DNA of 64,000 bases from Streptomyces sp. ICC1 (GTDB lineage Bacteria; Actinomycetota; Actinomycetes; Streptomycetales; Streptomycetaceae). Shown in pieces: positions 7,715 through 16,334 of this stretch; position 1 is the first letter of the stretch; each line of letters opens with the position of its first letter. The DNA is taken from the NCBI RefSeq assembly GCF_003287935.1, contig NZ_CP030287.1, positions 1,302,001-1,366,000 of the forward strand, in the 5' to 3' direction. The position numbers and the translations under genes were made by a program. The notes beneath the pieces are model-generated. The model had not been told where the DNA came from. It did not search any database and saw only the letters and a list, made by a program, of their open reading frames with translations.

Positions 7715-9427
7715 GTGGCGGAGCGCCAGGGTATTTGGCAGACGACGTTCGTGGCCCGGCCGGACAAGCCGATCGCGCCCGGGAGTACGGCGCCGGAGGC
7801 GAAGGAGTCGGACCAGGCGGTCGTTGGTGGCTGGCAGAAGTACGAGCTGTTTCGGGAGGAGTGGGGCGGTCTTCTCCCGCGGGTGACCTTGTACGACGGC
7901 AAGGTGTTCCTGGTGTACGCCAACGTCCAGGGCACGAGCCTTGAGGCGCGCGTGTACACGCCTGGTGAGGGGTGGAAGGAAGCAGGTCGTCTGCCCAAGG
8001 GGTACACCCGCTCCGCGCCCGCCATCGCCTCCCACAACGGCCACCTGCACGTCTTCTCCGTGGTGGGCCGTAGCGCCGACGAGGTCCTGCACGCCGTGAT
8101 GGATCCCGCGGGGAAATGGGCGATGTCGACCGACAAGATCCAGGACGAGCCCGGCGGATACATCTCCAGCCAGAGGACGTACAGCGACTGCGTGCCCGCG
8201 GTTGCCGTCCACGACGGCAAGCTGCACCTGGTGACCTACCGGGCCAGCGGCCGTAAGGCGATTCTGCGGGTCCTGGACGACAAGAACCAGCTCCTGCACG
8301 TCGCGGACGTCAAGCTGCCCGTAGGCCCGTACCGGCGGCTGTCGCTGGTCTCCTACGGCGGGAAGCTGCACCTGATCTACACCCACAAGGACCGGCTGAT
8401 CCACCTCGCCTACGACGGGAGCGCCTGGCAGGCCCAGCCGGACAGCCCGCGCACCGGCACGCAGCAGTACGGGGCGGACAGCACCGTCTACGACGGGAAG
8501 ATCCACACCGCGTACAACGTCGCCGATGTCCAGGAGATCCCGACGGCGCAGTACTTCGACCAGGAGGTCGCGCGCCTGGGGCTCGGATACCTGGTGCTCC
8601 CCATCGAAGGCTCCCAGGACCGCTTCGCGCTGACCTACGAGGAACTGGTCAAGGCCAAAGCGACCAACCCCGACGTCGTCTATGACGTGGCCGAGAACAT
8701 CCGCACGGCAGACGGGACGTCGGAGACGCTCCTGGACATCCTGGACGGCCTGGAGGAGGGCACGGCCAAGGACACAGTGCAGGTGACCACTCACCGTGTC
8801 GGCTACCAGACCTACGACGGCACCGCCTGGTCCGGTGAAGTCATGCTCCCCGTGCACGCCAACCAACCTCCGACCGTGGTCGCCTACAAGGAGCCCGGCG
8901 ACCCGGACTCGGGCCGGCTCCTGCTCGTCTACTCCGGTGTCGAGTCCTACATCCCGCCGCCCCCGCCGCCGCCGCAGCCCGTCGGCGCCCTCGTCTCAGG
9001 CAGCCGGGTGACCCATGGCCGCACCGACTACGGCAACGGCCACTACGCCAAGGTCAACCACTCCATCAACGCACAGCTCCACCGGAACCCGGCTGGCGCC
9101 ACCCACATCAAGGCGTGGTGGCACGCGGACGTGTTCAAGGTGTCGGACTGGTTCGGGATCACCACCCGCGACGGCGGGCACGTCTCCGGGAAGATCAAGC
9201 TGACCCGGGGCTCCTGGCTGGTCACCGACCACCACTTCACCGCGGAGATCATCGACGGCCAGGTCATGGTCGAGGTCACCTGGGAGGTCGAGCCCGGCGA
9301 CTACCAGGTCACCATCGCCAAGACCCACCGAACCGGCGGCTACTACTTCCCCCACTCCGTCGACCAGCCGCACTACTACTCCAACGTCGACATGGAACAC
9401 CACTCGGTGTCCATCACCGCCAAGTAG
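7715..9427 (+). CDS. beta-propeller-like repeat protein with polyproline linker and C-terminal beta domain
   Basis: 570 residues from the GTG at 7715 (GGGGAG just upstream; another GTG at 7697 is in frame). The first part holds about five or six irregular repeats ending in a 'DGKLHLVY' strand: LYDGKVFLVY, HNGHLHVFSVV, HDGKLHLVTY, YGGKLHLIYT, YDGKIHTAYN. This looks like a beta-propeller. A run of seven prolines near residue 415 links it to a C-terminal domain of about 145 residues rich in His/Tyr/Trp and beta strands. There is no signal peptide, so it is cytoplasmic or exported by another route. I do not recognise the family. The gene stands alone between a probable promoter and a strong terminator. 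Confidence 0.7.
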   Translation: MAERQGIWQTTFVARPDKPIAPGSTAPEAKESDQAVVGGWQKYELFREEWGGLLPRVTLYDGKVFLVYANVQGTSLEARVYTPGEGWKEAGRLPKGYTRSAPAIASHNGHLHVFSVVGRSADEVLHAVMDPAGKWAMSTDKIQDEPGGYISSQRTYSDCVPAVAVHDGKLHLVTYRASGRKAILRVLDDKNQLLHVADVKLPVGPYRRLSLVSYGGKLHLIYTHKDRLIHLAYDGSAWQAQPDSPRTGTQQYGADSTVYDGKIHTAYNVADVQEIPTAQYFDQEVARLGLGYLVLPIEGSQDRFALTYEELVKAKATNPDVVYDVAENIRTADGTSETLLDILDGLEEGTAKDTVQVTTHRVGYQTYDGTAWSGEVMLPVHANQPPTVVAYKEPGDPDSGRLLLVYSGVESYIPPPPPPPQPVGALVSGSRVTHGRTDYGNGHYAKVNHSINAQLHRNPAGATHIKAWWHADVFKVSDWFGITTRDGGHVSGKIKLTRGSWLVTDHHFTAEIIDGQVMVEVTWEVEPGDYQVTIAKTHRTGGYYFPHSVDQPHYYSNVDMEHHSVSITAK

Positions 9428-9469
9428 CAGCCGACATCATCGTCACGAGGCCGGGACCGGAACGCACCA

Positions 9470-9501
9470 CCGCTGGCCCCTTCACAAGAAGGGGCCAGCG
9501 G
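9470..9501. terminator. strong bidirectional hairpin terminator
   Basis: A 14-bp perfect stem (9470-9483 with 9488-9501) closing a four-base loop ACAA, 42 bases after the stop of the propeller-like gene and downstream of the convergent amidinotransferase gene. No U-run, as is common in Streptomyces. Confidence 0.75.
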
Positions 9502-9583
9502 CCGTTCCGGAACAATGATGCAATCGCGGTCAGGGTCGCATGGGTCTGCTCCCGTTCCCGGCGATCTGATCGTTCGGACGGTT

Positions 9584-10633
9584 CTAGCCGCCGGTTGCGC
9601 CGGCGCTGCCGCGGGTTTCGGTGCGGCGGCGGTCCCTGCGCAGGTCGAGGGTGGCGCAGTGGAAGGAGCCTCCCAGCGCCTGGACGTTGCGGAAGGGCAA
9701 CGGCAGCGGGGTCATGCCGTAGGAGACGAGCAGTGCCTGAAGCTTTTCGTCCCGGGCCTCGGTGAGGACGTGCTGGTGGTCGACCACGAGCAGGTTCATG
9801 TTGACCCAGGGGCTGGTCATGTAGAGCGGGGGACTGTCGCGGAGCTCGGGGACCGGGGCGGGGACTAGCTCCCAGCCCTCCATCGGGGAGCCGGCAAGTT
9901 GGGCGGGATCGAGCCGCTCCGGGTTGTACAGGGCCAGCCCCTCGCGCAGTGGGCATAGCGTCGCGTCGATGTGCATGGCGTGCGGGTCATCGGGCTGGAT
10001 CAGATGGACGCGGGTGTCGGGGCCGAGCTGGGTGCGCAGGTGCGCGATGCCCGAGCGGTTGGTGACGTGGCTGAGCTGGCCCACGAGGGTACGAGGCCCC
10101 AGGCGCAGGAAATCGGCGGCGTCCCAGGCTGGTCGGCCCTCTCCGATCACCCATTGGCCCGAGCGGGACGGCCCACTGGTGAGGGGGTCGACGGCCAGGT
10201 CCACCGCCGACGGCAGCCAGTGCGCACCCGATTGGCGGAATTGTTGAAGGAGCGGCCAGTAGGCGAGCAGTTCGTGGCGGCGGCTGCGCCAGGCCATCGG
10301 CGCCTCGACGACACGGTTGCCCAGGACGAGCAGCGAGTCGCGCGGCATGGCGGCGCAGTAGCCGCCCAGGCCCGACCAGGGCACGCGCCGCGGCCGGTGC
10401 ACCACTGAGCCCAGGCTCTCCAGCAATTCCGCAAGGGCTTGCAGCTCCTGCTCCGCGGCTTCCACGATCCAGGACGGGAAGGGGTGGCCGGGCCGGAACT
10501 CCGCCCAGTGCTCGCGGGGCATGGTCGCCTCGATCATGCGGGGGTCCTCGGCGGGGAACATCGCCCCGTACGCCGTGCCGACCACCACCTCGCGTAGCGG
10601 ACTCCACTCGTCGCACGCGTCCACCACGATCAT
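9584..10633 (-). CDS. amidinotransferase (glycine / scyllo-inosamine amidinotransferase family)
   Basis: 349 residues from ATG at 10633 (GGGAGAG upstream). Family features in order: EWSPLREVVVGTA at the N-terminus, the MHIDATLCPL block with the catalytic His and Asp, and GGSFHCATLDLRR with the nucleophilic Cys at about residue 326. These enzymes move an amidino group from arginine to an amine, as in StrB1 of streptomycin biosynthesis or AGAT in creatine synthesis. No other aminocyclitol, guanidino or streptomycin gene is nearby, so the acceptor cannot be named. The gene stands alone, as if carried into the island as a single-gene cargo. Confidence 0.85.
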   Translation of the reverse strand: MIVVDACDEWSPLREVVVGTAYGAMFPAEDPRMIEATMPREHWAEFRPGHPFPSWIVEAAEQELQALAELLESLGSVVHRPRRVPWSGLGGYCAAMPRDSLLVLGNRVVEAPMAWRSRRHELLAYWPLLQQFRQSGAHWLPSAVDLAVDPLTSGPSRSGQWVIGEGRPAWDAADFLRLGPRTLVGQLSHVTNRSGIAHLRTQLGPDTRVHLIQPDDPHAMHIDATLCPLREGLALYNPERLDPAQLAGSPMEGWELVPAPVPELRDSPPLYMTSPWVNMNLLVVDHQHVLTEARDEKLQALLVSYGMTPLPLPFRNVQALGGSFHCATLDLRRDRRRTETRGSAGATGG

Positions 10634-11196
10634 GTCGGCTCTCCCGGGCGGCCAGGGCACCGCTGCCCCCACAGCGGTGCCGTCCGGACGCCCCATCGAT
10701 CAGCCGGTGAGGCACCCTGGACATCATTAGCCGCCAGCAGTGGGCAAGGTGATCCCTTCGCTGGGAGTCCACTCGAATCGGGGATGCCGTGTTTGCCCGA
10801 CAGCCCACAGCGAGGCCCCCATACGCGAAGCGGGCTGCTCGGCGAAGTGTCTGAGCCTGAAACTCGACCTGCCGATGTACAGGTCAGACTCTCCGAGGGA
10901 CTCGCGTCGATCACACCGATGGGCCGAGCCCGCCCGATGGCCAGGCGGCTGGAACCTCACCGGTCGCTCGCCCCGACCGGCGCGCTGCTGGACGAGCTGC
11001 TGTGGCAGACGTTCGACGGCATCGGCCACAGGGCGCCACGGTGACCACGCGCGTGATCGCTGACCGCGGGCGGGCGTGGAACGATCACCGCTCCTGAGGG
11101 TGAAGATCGGCGAAGCGGCCACATGTCGTCGGCCGGTCCGAGGACGATCACCGGGTTACGTGCGCGGTCCGCGCACCCCTGTGGGAAGGCATCGTC
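10634..11196. other. 563 bases without a convincing gene
   Basis: Several frames are open on both strands, but none has a ribosome-binding site with a recognisable product. The promoter of the minus-strand amidinotransferase must lie in the first part. A minus-strand stretch ending near 10,727 (reading LRHFAEQPASRMGASLWAVG) could be the decayed end of an old gene, but I cannot place it. Confidence 0.4.
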
Positions 11197-11520
11197 ATGG
11201 CCGAGGTAGTCGAGTTCGCCTATGAAGCCCCCGAGATCTCCGAGGAGGGGGACGTCGTCACCTGGCACTGGGTCATCGTCAACAACGGCTCCGAGCCGGT
11301 CACCAAGGTGGTGCTCACGCACCGTGTGACGCCGACGGTGGTGTTCGACCGCCTGACCGGGCCGTCCGAGGTTGTCGGCGAGGTCGTCAAGAGCCGATGG
11401 GAGACGCTGGGGGCCGGCGAGAAGTCCGAGGGCACGATCACCGCCGCCCTTCCCGAAGACCTGACCGGTACGGTGCAGATCAACGGGCGGGTCGTCTGGC
11501 AGAACGCCACGGCGAACTGA
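11197..11520 (+). CDS. 107-residue beta-sandwich-like protein (DUF11/CARDB-like)
   Basis: Starts ATG with GGAAGG seven bases before. The sequence alternates beta strands (VVTWHWVIVNNGSEPVTKVV, then SRWETLGAGEKSEGTITAAL) and ends in LTGTVQINGRVVWQNA, the pattern of the immunoglobulin-like DUF11/CARDB repeats of surface proteins, here as a single stand-alone domain. No signal peptide is visible. Function unknown. A 16-base copy of its leader including the ATG is repeated at 11,716-11,731. Confidence 0.6.
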   Translation: MAEVVEFAYEAPEISEEGDVVTWHWVIVNNGSEPVTKVVLTHRVTPTVVFDRLTGPSEVVGEVVKSRWETLGAGEKSEGTITAALPEDLTGTVQINGRVVWQNATAN

Positions 11521-11934
11521 GATCTCCCGCAGGCCGCGCCGGGGCCCTCGGCGCGGCACGCCCTGTCCTGCTCGCCAGGCCGGGCGACAACGCTCGTGCT
11601 CGCAGAGTTGTGCGGGCAGGAGATGCACGTGCTGCCAGTAGAAGACGAGGCTGTCCCGGGCCACGACGCCGAATGCCGGGGACCGCGTCCACCATGCTCG
11701 TCCTCCAGGTCGACAGGAAGGCATCGTCATGCGGCCCGAGGCCCTGCGGCCGATGACCCGTCACTGAGCCGCTGTCCGCCTGACACCAACATGCGGTGGG
11801 GGTGCCGTCGGCATCCAGCCGGCCGGCGCCTGAGCAGGTCCATCCGACGGAACTCCGCCTGCGCGGCCATAGCGAACGGCGGGTGGTGAGGTGGACGGGC
11901 AGCGCGGCCTACGCCCGTGCGGCGCCTGCAGCTC
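11521..11934. other. 414 bases without a supported gene; holds a duplicated start-region 16-mer
   Basis: The sequence GGAAGGCATCGTCATG at 11,716-11,731 is an exact copy of 11,184-11,199, the ribosome-binding site and start of the preceding gene, but here it opens only a 12-codon frame. This looks like a decayed tandem duplicate or a small recombination scar. Nothing else is convincing. Confidence 0.4.
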
Positions 11935-12207
11935 CTACTGCCCCAAGCGGGCGCTGATCAGGTACGCGGCTTCCTCGGTGAGCCTTTGGCGCCGCTCGTC
12001 CTCGTTCACCTGCCGCATTTCGCCGCGCAGTGCGAGCTCGGTGCGCAGGATCGTGGTTCTGGGTACGGGGACCCGCTGGCCCGGCTTCTCCGTGAACGGC
12101 TGAAGTTCTGCCGCCAGGGTGTGTGCGTCGTCCGACGTGCTACGCCGCAGTGAGAGGAACACCCGGGCCAACCAGTCAGCCGGAATCTGCACCATGAAGT
12201 CAGTCAT
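11935..12207 (-). CDS. hypothetical protein, 90 residues
   Basis: Start taken at ATG 12,207 (MTDFMVQIPADWLARVFLSL). The product is soluble with a charged helical C-terminal half (TELALRGEMRQVNEDERRQR, then LTEEAAYLISARLGQ). No family recognised and no clear ribosome-binding site, so both the start and the reality of the gene are moderately supported. It lies in the degenerate part of the accessory region. Confidence 0.45.
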   Translation of the reverse strand: MTDFMVQIPADWLARVFLSLRRSTSDDAHTLAAELQPFTEKPGQRVPVPRTTILRTELALRGEMRQVNEDERRQRLTEEAAYLISARLGQ

Positions 12208-12712
12208 GCCGGGGCAACGATCAATGCCCTCGCTCGTGACGGCTGATGACCCACACAGCCCACCATGGCCGCCGCCCCGGCGACGGGGCACCGGCTCGGC
12301 GGCGGCCTAGCGCTCGCGAGCATCCTGCGGACCGACGCCGCCGCCCATCCCGCGCTTCCCGCGGACAGCGAGCCAGCCCGGGCTGTCGCTGTCGTCGCCG
12401 GGGCCCAGCAAGACGCGGTCTGGGGCCGCGCCCAGGCCGGCGACAGGCTCCCCTCACCTGCGCGAGTACTTCCCCGGCGCCGGCGGCGTACGGCGTGAAG
12501 GCGTGACCCACTGCATCGCTCGCGTGCCAATGGCAAGGACACGCGATCAATGGGCCCCGCCGACCTGACGGTCGGCGGGGCCCATACATGCTCTTGCCCG
12601 GCTACCTGCGTCACCGCACCAAGCGAGATCGAGGAAGCCGTCAACCGGGCCCTGCACCGGGATCTACCCGTCGCGACCAGCCGTGTCGCTTCTTCGTACC
12701 GCCGCGATCCGC
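12208..12712. other. 505-base gap, with a strong terminator near its middle
   Basis: No frame has a recognisable product. The stretch from 12,240 to 12,530 is G/C-rich with overlapping spurious frames on both strands. A 16-bp perfect hairpin at 12,550-12,585 (separate entry) is the only clear signal. Confidence 0.4.
12550..12585. terminator. 16-bp perfect hairpin terminator
   Basis: ATGGGCCCCGCCGACC (12,550-12,565), loop TGAC, then its exact complement (12,570-12,585). It lies 128 bases downstream of the minus-strand secreted-protein gene ending at 12,713 and is its most likely terminator. Confidence 0.75.
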
Positions 12713-13234
12713 CTATACGGGGGTGTCCTGGACGGCCGCGAAGCCGGTGCCGCACACGGTCGGCAGGTTCACCGGGGTGAACGGCGTGGACGAAGTGCCG
12801 CAGCGGGCCTGGTGGACCACCCCGTCCTTGGCCAGCAGGCTGACGTAGAGGTATCCGGGGTTGCCTTCGGTGACCGATACGGCAGTGTCCGTGACGCACT
12901 TCGGCGCGTTGGCGAGGGTCCCGAGGTTGATCCACACGCCCGGGTTCCGGCTGTCGTTGAGGAAGGCGTGTCCTTCCCGGTCGGTCGCTACCCGGAAGAT
13001 CGTCCCGACGGGAAAGCCGACGTAGTCCGGCGCGGCGGTGCTGATGTCGCGCCCCGTGGAGCACTTCTTTTTGTGCTCATCCTTCTGGCCATCCTCGGAC
13101 TGCTCGGACTTCTTGTGCTGGGGGTCGGGGTTCATGACTCCGCTGGCGGCTGCCGACGGCACCATGAGCGCTCCGAGGAGCAGGGCCCCTGAAACCGCCG
13201 AAATCCCCCGTGCAGCCCAAGCGAGCTTCTTCAT
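12713..13234 (-). CDS. secreted hypothetical protein
   Basis: 173 residues from ATG at 13,234 (GGAGAGGA upstream). N-terminal signal peptide: MKKLAWAARG, a hydrophobic core (VSGALLLGALMVPS) and an AAASG cleavage region. The mature part has a charged Lys/His/Glu/Gln stretch, then a beta-rich domain with four cysteines (KKCST, PKCVTD, QARCGT, TVCGT) that could form two disulfides. Exported, probably extracellular. No family recognised. It is one of several single-gene secreted proteins in this island. Confidence 0.7.
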   Translation of the reverse strand: MKKLAWAARGISAVSGALLLGALMVPSAAASGVMNPDPQHKKSEQSEDGQKDEHKKKCSTGRDISTAAPDYVGFPVGTIFRVATDREGHAFLNDSRNPGVWINLGTLANAPKCVTDTAVSVTEGNPGYLYVSLLAKDGVVHQARCGTSSTPFTPVNLPTVCGTGFAAVQDTPV

Positions 13235-13626
13235 GTCATTCCTCTCCGAGAGTGCAGGCCTGCTGTCCCGACCGAACATCCCCGCCACGCTCCGGATATA
13301 CACAGAATGTGATGAATCGTCACTCTTCGAGAGCAGGATTCGCCCGCCCCGCGGCGGAATTCCGGGGGAGAAAGGCAGGAACCCTGCCTCTTCCGTGCAC
13401 ACGGAGGAGGCAGGGCTCGTTGGGTACTGCGCTATCCGACCGCGATCCGGTCAGCCTGACAACTGTCAGTTGGGGGCGAGGCTGCGCCGAACGACGATGG
13501 CCGCGGCGAACTGGGGGTCTGCGTGACAGCCGGCCGCCGGGGTTCTGGACACCTGCCGGGCATGAGTGATGGCTCAGGCGCCGCTTGCGGGCTTGGGTAC
13601 CCGAACGGGGAGAGATCCCCCTCTCA
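13235..13626. other. 392-base gap: promoter region plus a terminator hairpin
   Basis: The promoter of the secreted-protein gene should lie in 13,235-13,330 (AT-richer). A hairpin at 13,382-13,415 follows. On the minus strand around 13,460-13,530 a short frame (ADPQFAAAIVVRRSLAPN) could be the tail of a lost gene; nothing upstream supports it. Confidence 0.4.
13382..13415 (-). terminator. hairpin terminator
   Basis: Arms CCCTGCCTC and GAGGCAGGG with a further paired interior (TTCCGTG against CACGGA). It is positioned to end transcription of the minus-strand gene at 13,627-14,079. Confidence 0.55.
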
Positions 13627-14079
13627 TCACCGACCAGACAAGGGCAGGCCGGGACCGGTATACCGCTTGGGGTTGCGCTGTCGTCCCTTGCCCGGGGCCG
13701 GAGGTTGGGGCAGGCTTGCGTCACCAAAGCCTCTACGGACCACTCCGTCACGCGGCATCGACGTCGAGGAACGCTTCCAGGGTCCGACGAGCGACAGGGC
13801 CACCGTCAGCACAGCAGTGTCGCTGCCGGCGAACACGCCGGGGTTCCTCGCGAGGAGACGTTCGAGCGCGTCCCACTCCACCAGAGGAGGTCGTCCGCTC
13901 CGGTCGATGAGCGGGACATCGGACGCGGCGTTGAGTTCCTCGTCGTCCAGCAGACGACGCAACCAGTAGCCGTCGCGATCAGCCCCAAGGAGCCGGATCG
14001 CCGCCTTCACATGGTCGTTGCGCATACCCCTCGTCAGCATCTCGGCGAGCTCCTCGCCCTGCAAGCTGTCGTTGATCAT
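13627..14079 (-). CDS. hypothetical protein with a probable 3' frameshift
   Basis: 150 residues as read from ATG 14,079 (GGGAGAG upstream). The first about 98 residues are a regular helical protein (LAEMLTRGMRNDHVKAAIRL and LVEWDALERLLARNPGVFAG). After LTVALSLVG the reading turns to low-complexity Pro/Arg sequence. Shifting one base near 13,783 continues naturally as RTLEAFLDVDAA and stops at 13,748-13,750, which looks like the original C-terminus. So this is either a recent frameshift or a sequencing indel. No family named. Confidence 0.55.
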   Translation of the reverse strand: MINDSLQGEELAEMLTRGMRNDHVKAAIRLLGADRDGYWLRRLLDDEELNAASDVPLIDRSGRPPLVEWDALERLLARNPGVFAGSDTAVLTVALSLVGPWKRSSTSMPRDGVVRRGFGDASLPQPPAPGKGRQRNPKRYTGPGLPLSGR

Positions 14080-14576
14080 CGGCGGCTCTCCCGTCTCATG
14101 GGTTCGGGCCTGCGGCGACCCCGCACCACTCTCCTCGCCACGCAGGACGGTCCTCACCTCTCCACGCCGCACGGTCACCCACCGGCCGGGTCGCACTCAG
14201 CCCTACGGCCGCACCACGACCGCACTCGGTCGGACGCTGAAGGTCGCCCGAGCAGATCAAAAGCGACCTCTGTCCCGCTGCGGTCTGCGGCTCTGGTGGC
14301 GGTGACGGGACAGACCTACGGTGCTTGCATCGTCCGAGCGGGCGTACATACGACACTCACACCGCGTGGTGAATGGCGTGACAGCCCGGAGGGTGTCAGA
14401 TGTAAGTGCCCGCCAGGACGCGGCGTTCCGGAACGGCGGGCACACCCAGCCGTCTCCTTGTCCCTCGAAGCCTCAGTCACGTCGCCCGAGGACAGGGAGA
14501 CGGTGCGGGAGAGGGCCGGCCGAACGGCTACTGACGTCGGCGTCGGTGGGCACGAGAGCCCAGGCCAGAACGGTCG
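14080..14576. other. about 500 bases without a supported gene
   Basis: Only overlapping spurious frames are seen. The segment leads into the att-arm-like remnant at 14,577 and the transposase pseudogene. Confidence 0.4.
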
Positions 14577-14656
14577 GATGCGTGCGCGAGCGGACGAGGC
14601 GGCACCATTCGTCACGCGGCACGGTCCAGAACGTCCGCACGGATTCGATCCCACTC
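14577..14656 (+). other. att-arm-like remnant (related to sequences before the two tRNA fragments)
   Basis: GATGCGTGCGCGAGCGGA near 14,578 resembles 16,988-17,003 and 20,778-20,793, and GCACGGATTCGATCCCACTC (14,637-14,656) is identical to 17,060-17,079, where it abuts a tRNA-Arg 3' fragment. Here the match ends at 14,656, at the point where transposase-derived sequence begins. I read it as a truncated border of an old integrative element. Confidence 0.45.
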
Positions 14657-15152
14657 GGACCGGGACTCCCTGGCGTGACCTGCCCAAACGCTACGGATCC
14701 TGACAGACCGTGTACGAACGCCACCACCGCTGGTCGGCATACGGCACCTGATCGAAGATCCTGCGTGCCCCGCAGGCTGGTGCCGACGCCACCGCGCCGG
14801 ACATGGACGGCTCGTGGGCGGTCAACGCCACTCCACCACCTGCCGGTCCAACCAACACGCGGCCGGAGCCCGGCACCGTCCCCGGGCGACCACACCGAAA
14901 AGGGGGCGGCGCACGTGTGGCCCCAGAGGGCCTTAGGCCCTGGGACGTTCCAGGGGCAGGCTGACCAGCAGGGTCCAGCTGCAGGCCGACGACCGTGGCC
15001 GCCCCCTGGTCCGGCTGGACTCGCCCGGTCAGCGCGGAGACAGCCCGATGTTCATCCCGCTCATGCAGACCCTGAACGTAGCGCGCACCGGGGCCGTGCG
15101 CCCCGCACCCGACCGGACCGGGCCCGCGGCGACAGGGCGTTAGGTCACTAAG
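14657..15152 (+). pseudogene. IS5-family-type transposase, decayed
   Basis: Begins RTGTPWRDLPKRYGS, then a TGA, then QTVYERHHRWSAYGT, another TGA, then SKILRAPQAGADA. These match the conserved IS5-group segment TGxPWRDLPxRYGxWQTVYERHRRWSxxGTW, so both TGA codons stand exactly where Trp (TGG) is expected. Downstream, in shifted frames, come remnants such as NTRPEPGTVPGRPHRKGG and a final TRPDRARGDRA. The N-terminus and any inverted repeats are gone. It is a clear pseudogene, with at least two nonsense changes and frameshifts, and cannot supply transposase. Confidence 0.75.
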
Positions 15153-15441
15153 GAGTGACCGGCGCGAACAGAGCAGATGCCGGCGAGCGGCTCGAGGATG
15201 CGGCGTATGTGGAGTTCGCCGACCCAGAGGGGTGCCGGGGCGCCAATTGCCGCCCCGGCCACCTCTCCTGCCCGGCGGCCATCTCGCCTAGGGCTCGCGA
15301 CGGTGTGGCCGTTGGTGACGCGGGGACTGCTGGGGCGGGGGGTGAATCGGAGCCTGTACCTGATTGCGCGATGTCGGTTTTGCGTAGATAGATGACATTC
15401 GGATCTCCAGTGAGGTCCTGACTCGACAAGGAGCGGTGTAG

Positions 15442-16248
15442 ATGGATGCTCGTCATAAGGCGAGGGTGCGCTCGGGCGGCGCGTGGCTGGTGTGCGCGGC
15501 TCTGGCATCGCTGGCTCTGGGGGCGGGAAGCGCTCCGGCCATGGCCGCTTCGGCCGCCGGGTACCGGGTGAAGGCTCCGTCGCATCAGGCGAAGGACCTC
15601 CAACTGGCGCCGTGCGAACGGGAGAGGGAAGACGACCCGCGCACGCGCGGTCGCAAGGACAATCGCAAGGACTGCAAGGAAGGGCGGCCAGGCCCGCGCG
15701 GCCCGCAGGGCCACCCTGGTAAGCAAGGTGACACCGGCCCGCGGGGGCCGAAGGGCGACACCGGCAGCCAGGGTCCGGCCGGCCCGGCCGGACAGGGAGG
15801 CCCGGCGGGACCTGCGGGGCAGGCCGGCCCCGCAGGCCCGGCGGGTCCCCCTGGTCCCACCACACATTCCGGCCACGGACAGCCGGGGCCTCCCGGGCCC
15901 AAGGGTGACAGGGGCCCGCGGGGCCACAAGGGCGAGCCGGGGCATAAGGGTCACGCCGAACTCGAGGTGCGGCGGGTCGTCACCGTCAGCGAAAGCCTGC
16001 GCCCCGGCAGCACGACGATCCTGGAGGCCGTCTGCCCCCGTGGGTACTTCGTCACGGGAGGCGGCGTGACGCTCCGGAGCCCCGACCTCAGGGTCCTGTG
16101 GGACAACTCGGGCGACGCCCAGAACTGGGTCGCGGCGGTGACCAACGACGCCAGAACCGAGAACCCCACGTCCGGCACCTGGGTCGCGGAGGTTCACGCG
16201 CACTGCGCGAAGCTCGACCACAAGAAGCCGGACCACAAGAGCCTCTGA
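15442..16248 (+). CDS. secreted collagen-like protein
   Basis: 268 residues, ATG with AAGGAG upstream. Signal peptide at residues 1-36 ([18 protein letters not shown], cleavage around AMAA). A short basic/acidic stem follows, then Gly-X-Y repeats over about residues 81-176 ([20 protein letters not shown] and later [20 protein letters not shown]), with one break at TTHSGHG. A C-terminal beta domain of about 85 residues ([20 protein letters not shown] to VAEVHAHC) has two cysteines. Bacterial collagens form extracellular trimers, with the end domain often driving trimer formation. The next gene encodes a sibling of this end domain without the stalk. A lysine-rich tail may aid cell-wall retention. 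Confidence 0.85.
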   Translation: MDARHKARVRSGGAWLVCAALASLALGAGSAPAMAASAAGYRVKAPSHQAKDLQLAPCEREREDDPRTRGRKDNRKDCKEGRPGPRGPQGHPGKQGDTGPRGPKGDTGSQGPAGPAGQGGPAGPAGQAGPAGPAGPPGPTTHSGHGQPGPPGPKGDRGPRGHKGEPGHKGHAELEVRRVVTVSESLRPGSTTILEAVCPRGYFVTGGGVTLRSPDLRVLWDNSGDAQNWVAAVTNDARTENPTSGTWVAEVHAHCAKLDHKKPDHKSL

Positions 16249-16334
16249 CACGCGTCCCCGAGGGCACCCGTCCCCGAGGACTTCCGGGCCGCCGCATCCC
16301 CGGTCGCCCAACACCCCAGACACAAGGAGCGAAG

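Noticed and set aside
9584..10633. part of a streptomycin-type cluster
   Set aside because: No aminocyclitol, dTDP-sugar or phosphotransferase genes are nearby; a single enzyme does not make the pathway.
15585..15960. DNA repeat array
   Set aside because: The periodicity is the codon pattern of Gly-X-Y collagen repeats, not a DNA-level array.
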